Shown in pieces: positions 17,187 through 25,906 of a stretch of 64,000 nt of DNA. This DNA is from Deltaproteobacteria bacterium. GTDB lineage: Bacteria > Desulfobacterota > Desulfuromonadia > Geobacterales > Geobacteraceae. The stretch lies in assembly GCA_021847245.1 (NCBI GenBank), contig JAJZUC010000003.1, positions 46,794 to 110,793 of the forward strand, written 5' to 3'. The translations under genes were made by a program, and so were the position numbers. The notes below the pieces were generated by a model. The model was not told where the DNA came from, did not search any database, and saw nothing but the letters and a program-made list of their open reading frames with translations. Within the stretch, counting starts at the first letter, position 1. Each line of letters begins with the position of its first letter.

Positions 17187-17723
17187 TCATTTTGAAAGTT
17201 TATCTGGTGAAAATGACAGACGTTCCCGCGAATTTTTTTCCTTGGATTCCTCCAGCAGAGCCAGTTGGATCATGGTCCGCTTGCATGACTCCTCCCTCGA
17301 TCTGCGGCGGAGGTTGTAAGCGATCTGTCTGACCCTCTTTATCTTGCTCAGCGGGTACTCGACCTCGAAGAACTCGTGAATCCTGTCGGCCATCTCGGTC
17401 ACCGATACCTTCATGCGGGGTTTCAGATTCAGATAAGTGCTGAGGATGTAGCGCTCGATCTTTCCGAATTCCGGGAAAGCCAGCATTGCCGCTCTCTTGT
17501 CTGGCCTGAACGATTTGTTCATCTGGGAGACATACCAGTCGTGCCTCCAGATGTGACTGAGAGAAGACAGAAGGCGTTGATCGGCATCGTCGAGAGGGAA
17601 GGAAATGATGTTGTCCTGCGACAATCTCCTCATGACCTTGCCGGTGACCGGTTTGAAGGTCTTCACGGCGGTTTTGAGATCCATAGTGGGTTGTCCTTGT
17701 GGCTGGTGTTCGGGAGGTTTCAC
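17187..17723 (-). CDS. Unknown basic protein coupled to the sigma-like factor
   Basis: The family is not recognised. The GTG at 17723 overlaps the TGA of the upstream sigma-like gene (GTGA), implying translational coupling; an alternative ATG is at 17684. The product (178 residues from the GTG) is basic, with a conserved-looking core around Trp-Arg-His-Asp-Trp-Tyr and a C-terminal part rich in Arg, Lys and Glu that is probably helical. No signal peptide or membrane helix is seen. A DNA-binding or sigma-partner role would fit the coupling but is only inference. Confidence 0.6.
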   Translation of the reverse strand: MKPPEHQPQGQPTMDLKTAVKTFKPVTGKVMRRLSQDNIISFPLDDADQRLLSSLSHIWRHDWYVSQMNKSFRPDKRAAMLAFPEFGKIERYILSTYLNLKPRMKVSVTEMADRIHEFFEVEYPLSKIKRVRQIAYNLRRRSREESCKRTMIQLALLEESKEKNSRERLSFSPDKLSK

Positions 17724-18316
17724 ATGCAGGCACCTGCCGAACTTCTCTGCCTGGAGTTGAACTGCTCATTTCTGATCCTCGCCGGATCGACAACGCCTTC
17801 GGCGACCAGCTTCTTCAATCGGCTGAAGACCCTGCTGAACGTGTTGCGTATGTTGGTCGGCAAGCAACCGAGGAGCTTGGCAATCTCATAGCTGGACAAC
17901 GCTCCCGCTTCGGTCAAGCCGAGAGACAAGGAGAAGATTTCTTGCTCCTTCTTGGTGAGATGCTGCTGGATCGCCTCGAATACCGCCTCTATGACCATAT
18001 CGCTTTCACCGTTCTGATCATTGGCTGACACGTTGTCGATGTCGAAAGAGCACAGGTGAGATGAGATCGAGTTCGAGCCGTGGTGGTTGAGGTTCGGGGT
18101 CATGACGCTGATCTGGTTCCGAAAAATGGTCCAGAAGGCGGCTTCGAACGGTATCCCCTTCGATTCGCTTCGCAAGGTCGCCACCATTGCCGCCTCATAG
18201 GCTTCCTGGATGTAGTCGCTCTCTTCGTAGGGCGAGAACTTGCGATACTGGGAGATCATCAACTTGATGCCCTCCCTGTTTTCTTGAACCCACTCGACAG
18301 CCATCAGGAAATCCAT
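17720..18316 (-). CDS. Sigma-70-family-like transcription factor
   Basis: The start at 18316 has GGAGG just upstream and gives 198 residues. An N-terminal region 2-like segment is visible (about residues 22-70, with Tyr-Glu-Glu-Ser-Asp-Tyr-Ile-Gln-Glu-Ala-Tyr). A C-terminal region 4-like helix-turn-helix lies at about 125-175 (Leu-Thr-Lys-Lys-Glu-Gln-Glu-Ile-Phe, then Ser-Ser-Tyr-Glu-Ile-Ala-Lys-Leu-Leu). This is the layout of small sigma factors of the ECF type. It heads a set of genes read toward the partition operon, behind a terminator. It may read promoters of the element, such as the shared motif before the transfer and partition operons. Confidence 0.68.
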   Translation of the reverse strand: MDFLMAVEWVQENREGIKLMISQYRKFSPYEESDYIQEAYEAAMVATLRSESKGIPFEAAFWTIFRNQISVMTPNLNHHGSNSISSHLCSFDIDNVSANDQNGESDMVIEAVFEAIQQHLTKKEQEIFSLSLGLTEAGALSSYEIAKLLGCLPTNIRNTFSRVFSRLKKLVAEGVVDPARIRNEQFNSRQRSSAGACM

Positions 18317-18336
18317 GTTGCCTCCGAAAAACAAAA

Positions 18337-18374
18337 AAAGCCGGCCACGGAGTCGAGCTCCGAAGACCGGCTTT
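18337..18374 (-). terminator. Intrinsic terminator of the 18435-18800 gene
   Basis: An 8-bp outer stem (AAAGCCGG with CCGGCTTT) encloses a second stem (CGGAG with CTCCG). On the minus strand it is followed by TTTTTTTGTTTTT, a strong T-run. It separates the gene near the origin from the sigma-like gene. Confidence 0.85.
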
Positions 18375-18434
18375 GCCGCGCCTGAAAGCGCTTGGCCGTG
18401 CCAGCAATGAAATATGCGGTTATGAAAACAGCTG

Positions 18435-18800
18435 CTAAATGCCTGGAACCGAGAAGTCTGGCTTCGCGATCTCCCTGTCGCTAGAAATCAGCGTGACGCC
18501 AAGGCATGAGGCGATACGGATGATTTCTTCTGTGGAGGCAGATTTCCGCAAATGATCTTCTACTTTCCGGCGAATCCGAACGATGTCCCATCCTGTGGGG
18601 ATATACGCCCCGCATATCTGGATAGAACCGTCTTCGGCAATTGTTATTGCCCGGTCCCGTACAGCTTCGCTGACGACGTTGAGATTTAAGATCCCTTCTA
18701 CGATCCGGTAGGAATCACCGGCTTTGGAGATCGTCATTCCAGACCGTCGCAAGTGAGTTATGACGATGGCCATTGCATCGTATGGAAATTGGCAGTTCAT
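18435..18800 (-). CDS. Unknown protein next to the replication origin
   Basis: The 121-residue product starts at an ATG at 18800 with AGGAGG nine bases upstream and ends before a strong terminator, so it is probably a single-gene transcript. No named family is recognised. Segments such as Arg-Ile-Val-Glu-Gly-Ile-Leu-Asn-Leu and Thr-Glu-Glu-Ile-Ile-Arg-Ile-Ala are consistent with a small alpha/beta protein. No signal peptide or membrane helix is seen. Its promoter would lie in the AT-rich part of the origin, so it may respond to the replication state. Confidence 0.6.
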   Translation of the reverse strand: MNCQFPYDAMAIVITHLRRSGMTISKAGDSYRIVEGILNLNVVSEAVRDRAITIAEDGSIQICGAYIPTGWDIVRIRRKVEDHLRKSASTEEIIRIASCLGVTLISSDREIAKPDFSVPGI

Positions 18801-18824
18801 GCGATCCCTCCTCTGACTTGCTGC

Positions 18825-19066
18825 CCTTATTTGGTTAAAAAGGGTTAGAATATGGTTAGCGGGTTGTTGAAAACCCCGCAATGCACTGTCATTGCTTGCG
18901 ATTCTCCGGACATGCAGTTGGTCAAAGGTCAACAGTCCGGTAAGTCAAAGGTCAATGTTTTGGTTTGGCATAGGTCAATACCGGTTGGTCAAAGGTCAAT
19001 GCCCGGTAAGCCAAAGGTCAATAGCTGGTTGGTCAAAGGTCAATAGCTGGTAAGTCAAAGGTCAAT
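18825..19066. repeat. Iteron-type replication origin (oriV), seven 22-bp repeats plus AT-rich segment
   Basis: Seven copies of a GGTCAAAGGTCAA core start near 18920, 18943, 18967, 18987, 19009, 19031 and 19053. Most are 22 bases apart, two helical turns, which is typical of iterons bound by a replication initiator. The third copy is degenerate. The base just before each core alternates between a TTGG and a TAAG type. An AT-rich stretch with three GGTTA words (about 18827-18866) adjoins the repeats and could be the unwinding region. The initiator gene is directly adjacent, and the last repeat overlaps its stop codon. Confidence 0.85.
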
Positions 19067-19907
19067 ACCTCCTCTTGACCGCAACCAGGTCCTCCACGAT
19101 TTCCCAACTGTCAAGAAACTCAATCCTGACGAGCTCGCCAAGGGCCTTCTTGAGTTCGATCTTGAAGTTTTTCTGCGCCATCTCGGAGCCGCATAGCTTG
19201 ACCAGGGTCTCGACTTTTACCGGGTATGGCTGCCGGTGACTCGCCCAATATCCGAAGAGCTTTGACGTGATCCCGTCCGGCAATGATTTTCTGGTTTCCC
19301 AGTTCACCCTCGTAAGAAAGTCATCGTCGAACAGCAGCCGCATTTCCTCGCCTACCCAAACCTGCCATCGCGACATGTTTTCGTTGTTCTCGTCCCTTGA
19401 TTTGAACTTGAGAATCAACGATACGCTGATAAAGCATCCGAGCCGCTTGGAATGGATGCGGATCGCGGTAGCCTGCATCCGGCTGAGGCAGGTGCGGAGA
19501 CGCTCATAGCTTTGCCCCTTGATTGGCCACCCAAGGGCCTTGACGAAAGAATAGGGCGTAAACTCTACGCATTCTCCGAGGGCGACTTTCTTTGCCAAGT
19601 GAATGAGATGGAGCCAGACAAGCTCGTCATCCTGGCGCAGCTCTTCTCCGCGGTACATGATCTGCCCGTCGCCGATGACGGCTATTTCAATGTCTTTGAG
19701 GAAGATGCGTTGCTGATTTCTGTTTCGGCAATTAAAGAGGGCTGAGCGGAGAACTTCGTTCGGCATGGCTCGTTGACCATCCGGCCACTCTGGGAGGTAT
19801 TTGGGTTTTGCTGCGAGGCTCGCAAGAATTCGCTCGAAAGAGTCGACTTCGGTTTCCTTGGGCAATCTGGAAGAGGAACCCGGGATGGCCTGAGTATTAC
19901 AGTGCAA
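19062..19907 (-). CDS. trfA: TrfA-family plasmid replication initiator
   Basis: TrfA binds iterons and opens the origin of IncP-type plasmids. This 281-residue protein shows the family landmarks: Leu-Pro-Glu-Trp-Pro-Asp then Pro-Asn-x(2)-Leu-Arg-Ser-Ala-Leu-Phe near residues 36-58, Tyr-Arg-Gly-Glu-Glu-Leu near 85, Val-Glu-Phe-Thr-x-Tyr-Ser-Phe near 115, and Ser-His-Arg-Gln-Pro-Tyr-Pro-Val-Lys-Val-Glu-Thr-Leu near 225. The start is a TTG at 19907 with GGAGG six bases upstream; the next ATG would delete conserved sequence. It overlaps a small upstream frame by 11 bases. Iterons sit at its 3' end. Confidence 0.85.
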   Translation of the reverse strand: MHCNTQAIPGSSSRLPKETEVDSFERILASLAAKPKYLPEWPDGQRAMPNEVLRSALFNCRNRNQQRIFLKDIEIAVIGDGQIMYRGEELRQDDELVWLHLIHLAKKVALGECVEFTPYSFVKALGWPIKGQSYERLRTCLSRMQATAIRIHSKRLGCFISVSLILKFKSRDENNENMSRWQVWVGEEMRLLFDDDFLTRVNWETRKSLPDGITSKLFGYWASHRQPYPVKVETLVKLCGSEMAQKNFKIELKKALGELVRIEFLDSWEIVEDLVAVKRRY

Positions 19908-20070
19908 TGGCCACCTCCGTCACGGGAGATGGCAGAACCGCGGGAACGATCTCCTTTCCTGCACTCCTCTCAAAGGCTTGCCGTTCGAGGTCGCGTCGGA
20001 TGATATTCATCAGACGCTCAAATCTTGCCTCCGGATCACACGAATTTATGTATTCTACGGTGACTTTCAC
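19897..20070 (-). CDS. Small hypothetical protein coupled to the replication initiator
   Basis: A 57-codon frame begins at a GTG at 20070 and ends at a TAA 11 bases inside the trfA-like gene. The GGAGG used by the initiator lies within it, so its translation could influence initiator synthesis. The product (VKVTVEYINSCDPEARFERL and onward) has a compact charged centre and a hydrophobic end. No family is recognised. Its ribosome site is weak, so it may be a leader peptide or not expressed. Confidence 0.42.
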   Translation of the reverse strand: MKVTVEYINSCDPEARFERLMNIIRRDLERQAFERSAGKEIVPAVLPSPVTEVAIAL

Positions 20071-20193
20071 GGCGTCTCTTGCAACATAAAGAAGAGATGA
20101 AAAACATTTTGATGAATTGTGTAATTTTTTGTGCTATAAGATGATGAGTAATTGGGGCGCAAGAAATCCAAGCTGATGATATCTCAACAGCTT
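20071..20193. promoter_or_regulatory. AT-rich leader of the replication gene
   Basis: This stretch is clearly more AT-rich than its surroundings and holds no convincing gene. It lies between the small HTH gene and the replication initiator on the minus strand and is the likely place for the initiator's promoter. I could not fix a single best -35/-10 pair. Confidence 0.35.
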
Positions 20194-20388
20194 TCATCGA
20201 GCCCACAAACTCTCGTATGGGACACCAAGCTCTCTGGCGATAATTCTCTGAATCCGCTGAGATCTTGCCCTCCCGCTGATTACATGATAGACGGCCGTCC
20301 GATGGACGCCTGCCTTCCTGGCGATATCCGATCCTGAGATTCCTTTTTCCATCATCAGGATCTTTATTTTCATCGAAATCTTCATCAT
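20194..20388 (-). CDS. Small Cro-like helix-turn-helix protein
   Basis: The 64-residue protein (start at the first of two adjacent ATGs, 20388) is almost entirely one DNA-binding domain: Ile-Ser-Gly-Ser-Asp-Ile-Ala-Arg-Lys-Ala-Gly-Val-His-Arg-Thr-Ala-Val-Tyr is a textbook helix-turn-helix. It is transcribed away from a larger S24-type repressor gene with start codons only about 30 bases apart. This is the arrangement of Cro and CI in phage switches and of control genes in integrative elements. No good ribosome site is visible, so the exact start among the clustered ATGs is uncertain. Confidence 0.72.
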   Translation of the reverse strand: MMKISMKIKILMMEKGISGSDIARKAGVHRTAVYHVISGRARSQRIQRIIARELGVPYESLWAR

Positions 20389-20417
20389 GATGATTATTAT
20401 CACATAAGGATGACAAC
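20383..20417. promoter_or_regulatory. Divergent operator/promoter of the repressor pair
   Basis: The gap between the two divergent regulators is AT-rich and contains the palindrome CATCATGATG (20383-20392) and an imperfect TGATNNTTATCA-type repeat. Control regions of Cro/CI pairs lie in this position. Individual operator half-sites cannot be assigned with certainty. Confidence 0.45.
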
Positions 20418-21113
20418 ATGTCAAGAAAAAATGCACAAAATGAAGACTTCAAGATTTCCGAAATCATCGAAAAGCTGAAATCTGCCCTCGGCGTAAAAGG
20501 GGATGTTGATGTCGCAAGGGCACTAGAAGTGGACCCGAGGCTGTTGGGGGTCTGGAAGGGGCGAAACACGATCCCTTACGACAGGATCATCAGTCTGTGC
20601 ATCAGAAACCACATCGATTTGGAGTGGGTGTTCTCGGAAGAAGGCGTAGTCCCTTCAGACAAGCTGGAGGAAAAGCATCTCATTATGGAGAAGGAAGGAT
20701 ATATTCGGGTTCCTCGATATGAAGTACATGCGAGTGCCGGTGGTGGTGCCATCATTCATAGCGAACAGATCGTCGACCATCTATATTTCAAGGCTGACTG
20801 GGTTAAGAACGTCCTGGGTATCCCGAGGGACAATCTTGCACTGATTGCCGTTCATGGCGACAGTATGGAACCGACCCTGAGCAACGGAGATTTGATATTG
20901 GTGGATACCCGCATATCAAGGGTTGAAGATGGTGCAATATATGTTCTTCAATTTGATGATGCCCTGCTCGTCAAACGTCTTCAGAAAAAGTTCGACGGTT
21001 CTGTTGTCATCAGGAGTGACAATCCGTTATACGAACCTGAGATATTGCACGGGGAAGATACTGAAAAGCTGAATGTCGTCGGAAGGGTCGTCTGGGCTGG
21101 CGGAATAATCTAG
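20418..21113 (+). CDS. CI-like repressor with S24 self-cleavage domain
   Basis: The 231-residue protein has an N-terminal CI-repressor-type helix-turn-helix (about 12-75) and a C-terminal LexA/CI-type peptidase S24 domain (about 95-230). The catalytic pair is Ser149 (Gly-Asp-Ser-Met-Glu-Pro) and Lys186 (Leu-Leu-Val-Lys-Arg). The probable self-cleavage site is Ala107-Gly108. Such proteins keep mobile elements silent until DNA damage and RecA trigger cleavage. It starts with AAGGA upstream and lies 12 bases before the recombinase gene, so repressor and recombinase may share a transcript. Confidence 0.88.
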   Translation: MSRKNAQNEDFKISEIIEKLKSALGVKGDVDVARALEVDPRLLGVWKGRNTIPYDRIISLCIRNHIDLEWVFSEEGVVPSDKLEEKHLIMEKEGYIRVPRYEVHASAGGGAIIHSEQIVDHLYFKADWVKNVLGIPRDNLALIAVHGDSMEPTLSNGDLILVDTRISRVEDGAIYVLQFDDALLVKRLQKKFDGSVVIRSDNPLYEPEILHGEDTEKLNVVGRVVWAGGII

Positions 21114-21125
21114 GCGGGTAGCTTT

Positions 21126-22628
21126 ATGCATGTTGGAATCTGGATAAGGGTATCGACGGAGGACCAGGCCCGGGGGGAGTCCCCAAAAAATCATGAAGCG
21201 CGCGCCAGGATGTACGCCGAACTCAAGAGGTGGCAAGTCGTTGAGCTATACGACCTTTCAGGGGTATCCGGTAAAGACGTTCTGGATAATTCCGAAGCGA
21301 AGAGAATGCTCGAAGATGTGGCAGCAGGCCGCATCAAGGCACTGATCTTCTCAAAACTCGCCCGTCTCGCCCGCAATACAAAGCAGCTCCTCGAAATTTC
21401 TGATTATTTCCAGAAACACGATGCAGCCCTTGTCAGCTTGGAAGAAAGCATAGACACTTCCTCACCTGCTGGCCGTCTTCTTTACACCGTGATCGGCGCA
21501 TTAGCCCAGTGGGAAAGGGAAGAGATATCCGCACGCGTTGCCGCTTCTATCCCAGTTCGTGCAAAAATGGGGAAGAACACCGGTGGTAAGGGGCCTTTCG
21601 GGTATCATTGGGTTGAAGGGAAGCTTGTACCCAATCCAGGAGAGGCTCCCATCGTCAAGAGGGCTTATGAGCTCTTCCTGGAAACTGGCAAATTGCTCAC
21701 CACCTGCAACATTCTCAAGGAAGAAGGGCTCTATTCCAGGAACAAGTGCGTCTTCCGCCCCACGTCGCTCAAGCGGATGCTCTCGGAGACCGTCTACAAG
21801 GGAATTCGAAGGGCCAATTACGCGAAGAGCCTGGGGAACAAGAAGAACTGGGTCCTGAAGCCTGAGAAGGACTGGGTTTACTTCAACGTCGAACCCTTGG
21901 TGTCAGAAGAAGACTGGGAAGCTGTTAACAAGATATTCCAAGAAACGGCGACCCGTTACCCCAACTTCAAAGAGGTTCCGAAGAACGGAAGGTTTCTCTT
22001 TTCCGGCCTGCTCAAATGCCAATGCGGTTCGAAGCTCTATGTCGCACCGTACCCGTCAATGAAGATTCCACGCTATGCCTGCAAAAAATGCCGAACGAAG
22101 ATCAATGAAGACATCATCGAACAGCATTTCCACGATGCTTTAAAAGGCATTGTTGTTACACCGGAACAGCTTGGGGCGAATGAGGACCTGGAAAGAGAGC
22201 TCCAGGAGAAACAGGAAAGGCTGGAACTTCTGAAGAAGGAACAGAAAGATGTGAACAACAAGATAGACGTTCTTATTGATCTGTACGGAAAGCAGGCTCT
22301 CGATCAGAATGAATTTCGGGAGAGATTCGATCCTCTCAAGTACAGGAAGGAAAGCATCTTCGCTGAGATCCCACGCCTGCAGGCGGAGATCGATTTCATC
22401 AAGACGAGCGAAATAGGCAGATCCTACGTTATCGAAAGAGCTACCACGCTTACATCGCTTTGGGGAATGCTTGGCTACGAAGCTAGGCAGCAAGTAGTGA
22501 AGGAACTCTTGGACCGGGTTGATGTCGGCGAGGAATCCCTCCATTTTGTCTTCTATTATATCCCTTCTTTTGTGCCAGTAGAGAAAGGTTCACACACCCA
22601 CAGGGGTTCATGGCGGCCACGAGCATGA
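21126..22628 (+). CDS. Large serine recombinase (integrase) of the element
   Basis: This 500-residue enzyme catalyses integration and excision. The N-terminal resolvase domain has the catalytic Ser10 in Arg-Val-Ser-Thr-Glu-Asp-Gln. Conserved Arg residues lie in Leu-Ala-Arg-Leu-Ala-Arg-Asn-Thr (about 79-84). A recombinase domain follows (about 155-260), then a zinc ribbon with Cys298, Cys300, Cys319 and Cys322, and a coiled-coil segment (about 345-385). The gene runs through the attachment junction: the last eight to ten codons and the TGA are chromosomal comM sequence read on the opposite strand. The C-terminus is therefore different in the excised circle. Confidence 0.92.
   Translation: MHVGIWIRVSTEDQARGESPKNHEARARMYAELKRWQVVELYDLSGVSGKDVLDNSEAKRMLEDVAAGRIKALIFSKLARLARNTKQLLEISDYFQKHDAALVSLEESIDTSSPAGRLLYTVIGALAQWEREEISARVAASIPVRAKMGKNTGGKGPFGYHWVEGKLVPNPGEAPIVKRAYELFLETGKLLTTCNILKEEGLYSRNKCVFRPTSLKRMLSETVYKGIRRANYAKSLGNKKNWVLKPEKDWVYFNVEPLVSEEDWEAVNKIFQETATRYPNFKEVPKNGRFLFSGLLKCQCGSKLYVAPYPSMKIPRYACKKCRTKINEDIIEQHFHDALKGIVVTPEQLGANEDLERELQEKQERLELLKKEQKDVNNKIDVLIDLYGKQALDQNEFRERFDPLKYRKESIFAEIPRLQAEIDFIKTSEIGRSYVIERATTLTSLWGMLGYEARQQVVKELLDRVDVGEESLHFVFYYIPSFVPVEKGSHTHRGSWRPRA
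22585..22610. other. Element-chromosome junction (attachment site) in comM
   Basis: Right of about 22600 the minus strand reads as comM up to codon 352 (Ala-Ala-Met-Asn-Pro-Cys); to the left the sequence is the recombinase gene. The normal comM sequence here would encode Pro-Cys-Gly after that cysteine. The crossover must lie within about 22594-22609, where AACCCCTG is likely shared between element and target. The exact core needs the other junction, which is outside the window. Confidence 0.75.
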
Positions 22629-23655
22629 AGCGGGAGGGATAGGTGAGGGACATGAGGGCCCGGGAGATGGAGACCCGGCCATCCTCCAGGGGTTGACGGA
22701 GGACTTCCAGGACGTGCTTCTTGAACTCGGGGAGCTCGTCGAGGAAAAGAACACCGTGGTGGGAGAGACTCACCTCGCCGGGGCGCGGGGTGTTGCCTCC
22801 GCCGATAAGTCCAATGTCCGAGATTGTATGATGGGGGCTTCTGAAAGGCCTCTGGGCGACCAGGGCATGCTCCCGGTCCAGAAGGCCCATGACGCTGTAG
22901 ACCTTGGTGGTCTCGATCGCCTCCTCGAACGACATGCGGGGGAGGATGGTCGGGATGCGGCGCGACAGCATGGTCTTCCCCGAGCCCGGGGGGCCGATCA
23001 TGATGATGTTGTGGGAGCCGGCCGCCGCCACCTCCAGGGCCCGCTTGGCGTGCTCCTGCCCCTTCACCTCGGAGAAGTCGTCCCCCCCTTCGGCCCCCTG
23101 CTCGAAGAGGCCATGGACGTCCACCCTGTGGGGGGCGATCTCCCGGGCGCCGTTCAGGAACTCCACCACCTCGGCGAGCTCCGAGACGCCAACCACGTCG
23201 ATCCCCTCGACCACGGCCCCCTCGGGGGCGTTCTCCCGGGGGACGACGATCCCCCGGAAGCCTGCGTCCCGGGCGGCGACCGCCACCGGGAGGCAGCCCC
23301 GCACCGGCTTGACCCCCCCGTCGAGGGAGAGTTCGCCGAGGAGTAGGTACTCCTTGAGCCGCTCCCCCTTCACCACGCCGGTGGCGGCGAGGATGCCGAC
23401 GGAGATGGGGAGGTCGAAGGCAGCCCCTTCCTTCTTCAGGTCGGCGGGGGCCAGGTTGACGGTGATCCTGCGGGGAGGGAACTCGTAGCCGCTGTTCTTC
23501 AGGGCCGACTTGACCCGGTCCTTGCTCTCCTTCACGGCGCCGTCGGGGAGCCCCACGGTGGCGAACTGGGGCAGCCCCTGGGCGATGTCGACCTCCACGT
23601 CGACGATCACGGCGTCGATCCCGAGCAGGGCGCTGGAAAGGGCTTTGGCGAGCAT
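22594..23655 (-). pseudogene. comM: comM 5' part, interrupted by the mobile element
   Basis: ComM (YifB/Mg-chelatase-like) is a hexameric helicase that promotes branch migration during natural transformation. About 352 of roughly 510 codons remain, from the ATG at 23655. The Lon-like N-terminal domain and the AAA+ Walker A motif Gly-Pro-Pro-Gly-Ser-Gly-Lys-Thr (residues 221-228) are intact, as is the Leu-Phe-Leu-Asp-Glu Walker B. The C-terminal part is cut off by the element at the conserved Met-Asn-Pro-Cys motif, and the frame then runs about 38 codons into element DNA to a stop at 22483. The remainder of comM should lie beyond the left edge of the window. Confidence 0.88.
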
Positions 23656-23665
23656 TGAAAACCTC

Positions 23666-23727
23666 GTTAGGGGTGAGGAGTAAGGTGTGAGGTGCTAAGC
23701 GTCGAGTTGTTACTCCTCACCCCTAAC
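23666..23727. repeat. Long inverted repeat between comM and trxB
   Basis: A perfect 18-bp inverted repeat (GTTAGGGGTGAGGAGTAA at 23666-23683 and its complement at 23710-23727) with a 26-base spacer lies in the gap. A similar G-rich sequence occurs between fliR and fliQ, pointing to a dispersed repeat family. Confidence 0.75.
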
Positions 23728-23743
23728 GCCTCACTCCTCTCTC

Positions 23744-24777
<1,034 letters not shown>

Positions 24778-24786
24778 TCATTCGGA

Positions 24787-24815
24787 TTGACCGGCAGGGA
24801 ATGCTCTGCTACACT
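24787..24815 (+). promoter_or_regulatory. Sigma-70-type promoter of the cation exporter
   Basis: TTGACC, a 17-base spacer and TACACT lie 58-86 bases before the exporter start at 24873. Confidence 0.65.
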
Positions 24816-24872
24816 TTTTCTCATGAAGGAATCACCGGGACTTCGGTCCCCGGCCGTCTTGCGAGGTATCCG

Positions 24873-25883
24873 ATGCACGCCGAGACACACCTTGACCAGA
24901 GCATCACCGGACGGTTCAAATACGCCATCGCCCTGACGACCCTGACGCTGCTGGCCGAGATCGCCGGCGGCATCTGGACCAACTCGCTGGCGCTGCTCTC
25001 CGACGCGGCCCACGTCTTCCTCGACCTCTTCGCCCTCATCCTCTCCCTGGCGGCCATCAAGCTCTCGTCGTTTCCCGCCTCCGACACCCGCACCTTCGGC
25101 TGGCACCGGACCGAGGTCTTCGCCTCCTTCATCAACGGCGCCACGGTCTTCCTCATGGCGCTCGGCATCTTCTACGAGGCGTGGGGGCGGCTCTTGAGCC
25201 CCCAGGAGGTAAAGAGCCTCCCGATGCTCGTCATCGCCGCCATCGGCCTGGCGATGAACCTCGTGGCCGCCTCGGCCCTCCACGGCCACTCCCACGACGA
25301 CCTCAACGTCCGCAGCGCCTTTCTCCACGTGATCGGCGACGCCGCCGCGTCGCTGGGGGTCATCATCGGCGGCGCCATCATCTACTACACCAACTGGTAC
25401 CTCCTGGACGCCCTCATCTCCATCGCCATCGGCTGTGTCATCTTCGCCGGATCGTGGCGCGTGGTCCGGGAATCGACCCACATCCTCCTCGAAGGGGTCC
25501 CCCGGGGGATGACCACCCAGGGGGTCGCCGACGCCATCGTAAACCTGGAGGGGGTGAACACCGTCCACCACCTGAACATCTGGACCATCTGCTCCCACAT
25601 CCTGGCGCTTTCGGCCCACGTGGACGTCAGGCCGGAGTACAAGGGGCGGCAGGCGGAGGTGCTGCGACGGATCGAGGAGTTTCTCTTCGAGCGCTACCAC
25701 ATCTCTCACACCACCCTCCAGGCCGAGTGCACCATGTGCGTCGAGGCCCCGGTCATCAAGGAGCTGCGCCACCGTCCCCGCCACGGCCATGAACACCATC
25801 ACGGCCACGACCATCACCACACCCACGGCCACGCCTGCGACCACGAGCACCCCCACCCCCACGACCACGGTCATGGCCACTGA
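24873..25883 (+). CDS. Cation diffusion facilitator, probable zinc exporter
   Basis: The 336-residue membrane protein exchanges divalent cations (Zn, Cd or Co in this family) for protons. The start at 24873 has GAGG upstream; longer starts add no conserved sequence. About six membrane helices are seen. The metal-site signature Ser-Asp-Ala-Ala-His-Val-Phe-Leu-Asp is in helix 2 and His-Val-Ile-Gly-Asp-Ala in helix 5, the pattern of the ZitB/CzcD subgroup. The last 45 residues are almost all His, Gly and Asp, a metal-binding tail. ilvA follows after 23 bases. Confidence 0.9.
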   Translation: MHAETHLDQSITGRFKYAIALTTLTLLAEIAGGIWTNSLALLSDAAHVFLDLFALILSLAAIKLSSFPASDTRTFGWHRTEVFASFINGATVFLMALGIFYEAWGRLLSPQEVKSLPMLVIAAIGLAMNLVAASALHGHSHDDLNVRSAFLHVIGDAAASLGVIIGGAIIYYTNWYLLDALISIAIGCVIFAGSWRVVRESTHILLEGVPRGMTTQGVADAIVNLEGVNTVHHLNIWTICSHILALSAHVDVRPEYKGRQAEVLRRIEEFLFERYHISHTTLQAECTMCVEAPVIKELRHRPRHGHEHHHGHDHHHTHGHACDHEHPHPHDHGHGH

Positions 25884-25906
25884 CCGTCCAGGAGCCCCCT
25901 GACGCC

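Noticed and set aside
18915..19066. Possible CRISPR array
   Set aside because: The repeats are 22 bases apart with spacers of under 10 bases, and no cas genes are near. They fit iterons.
22483..22593. Continuation of the comM frame into the element
   Set aside because: The 38 or so codons after Cys352 do not resemble ComM and lie inside the recombinase gene.
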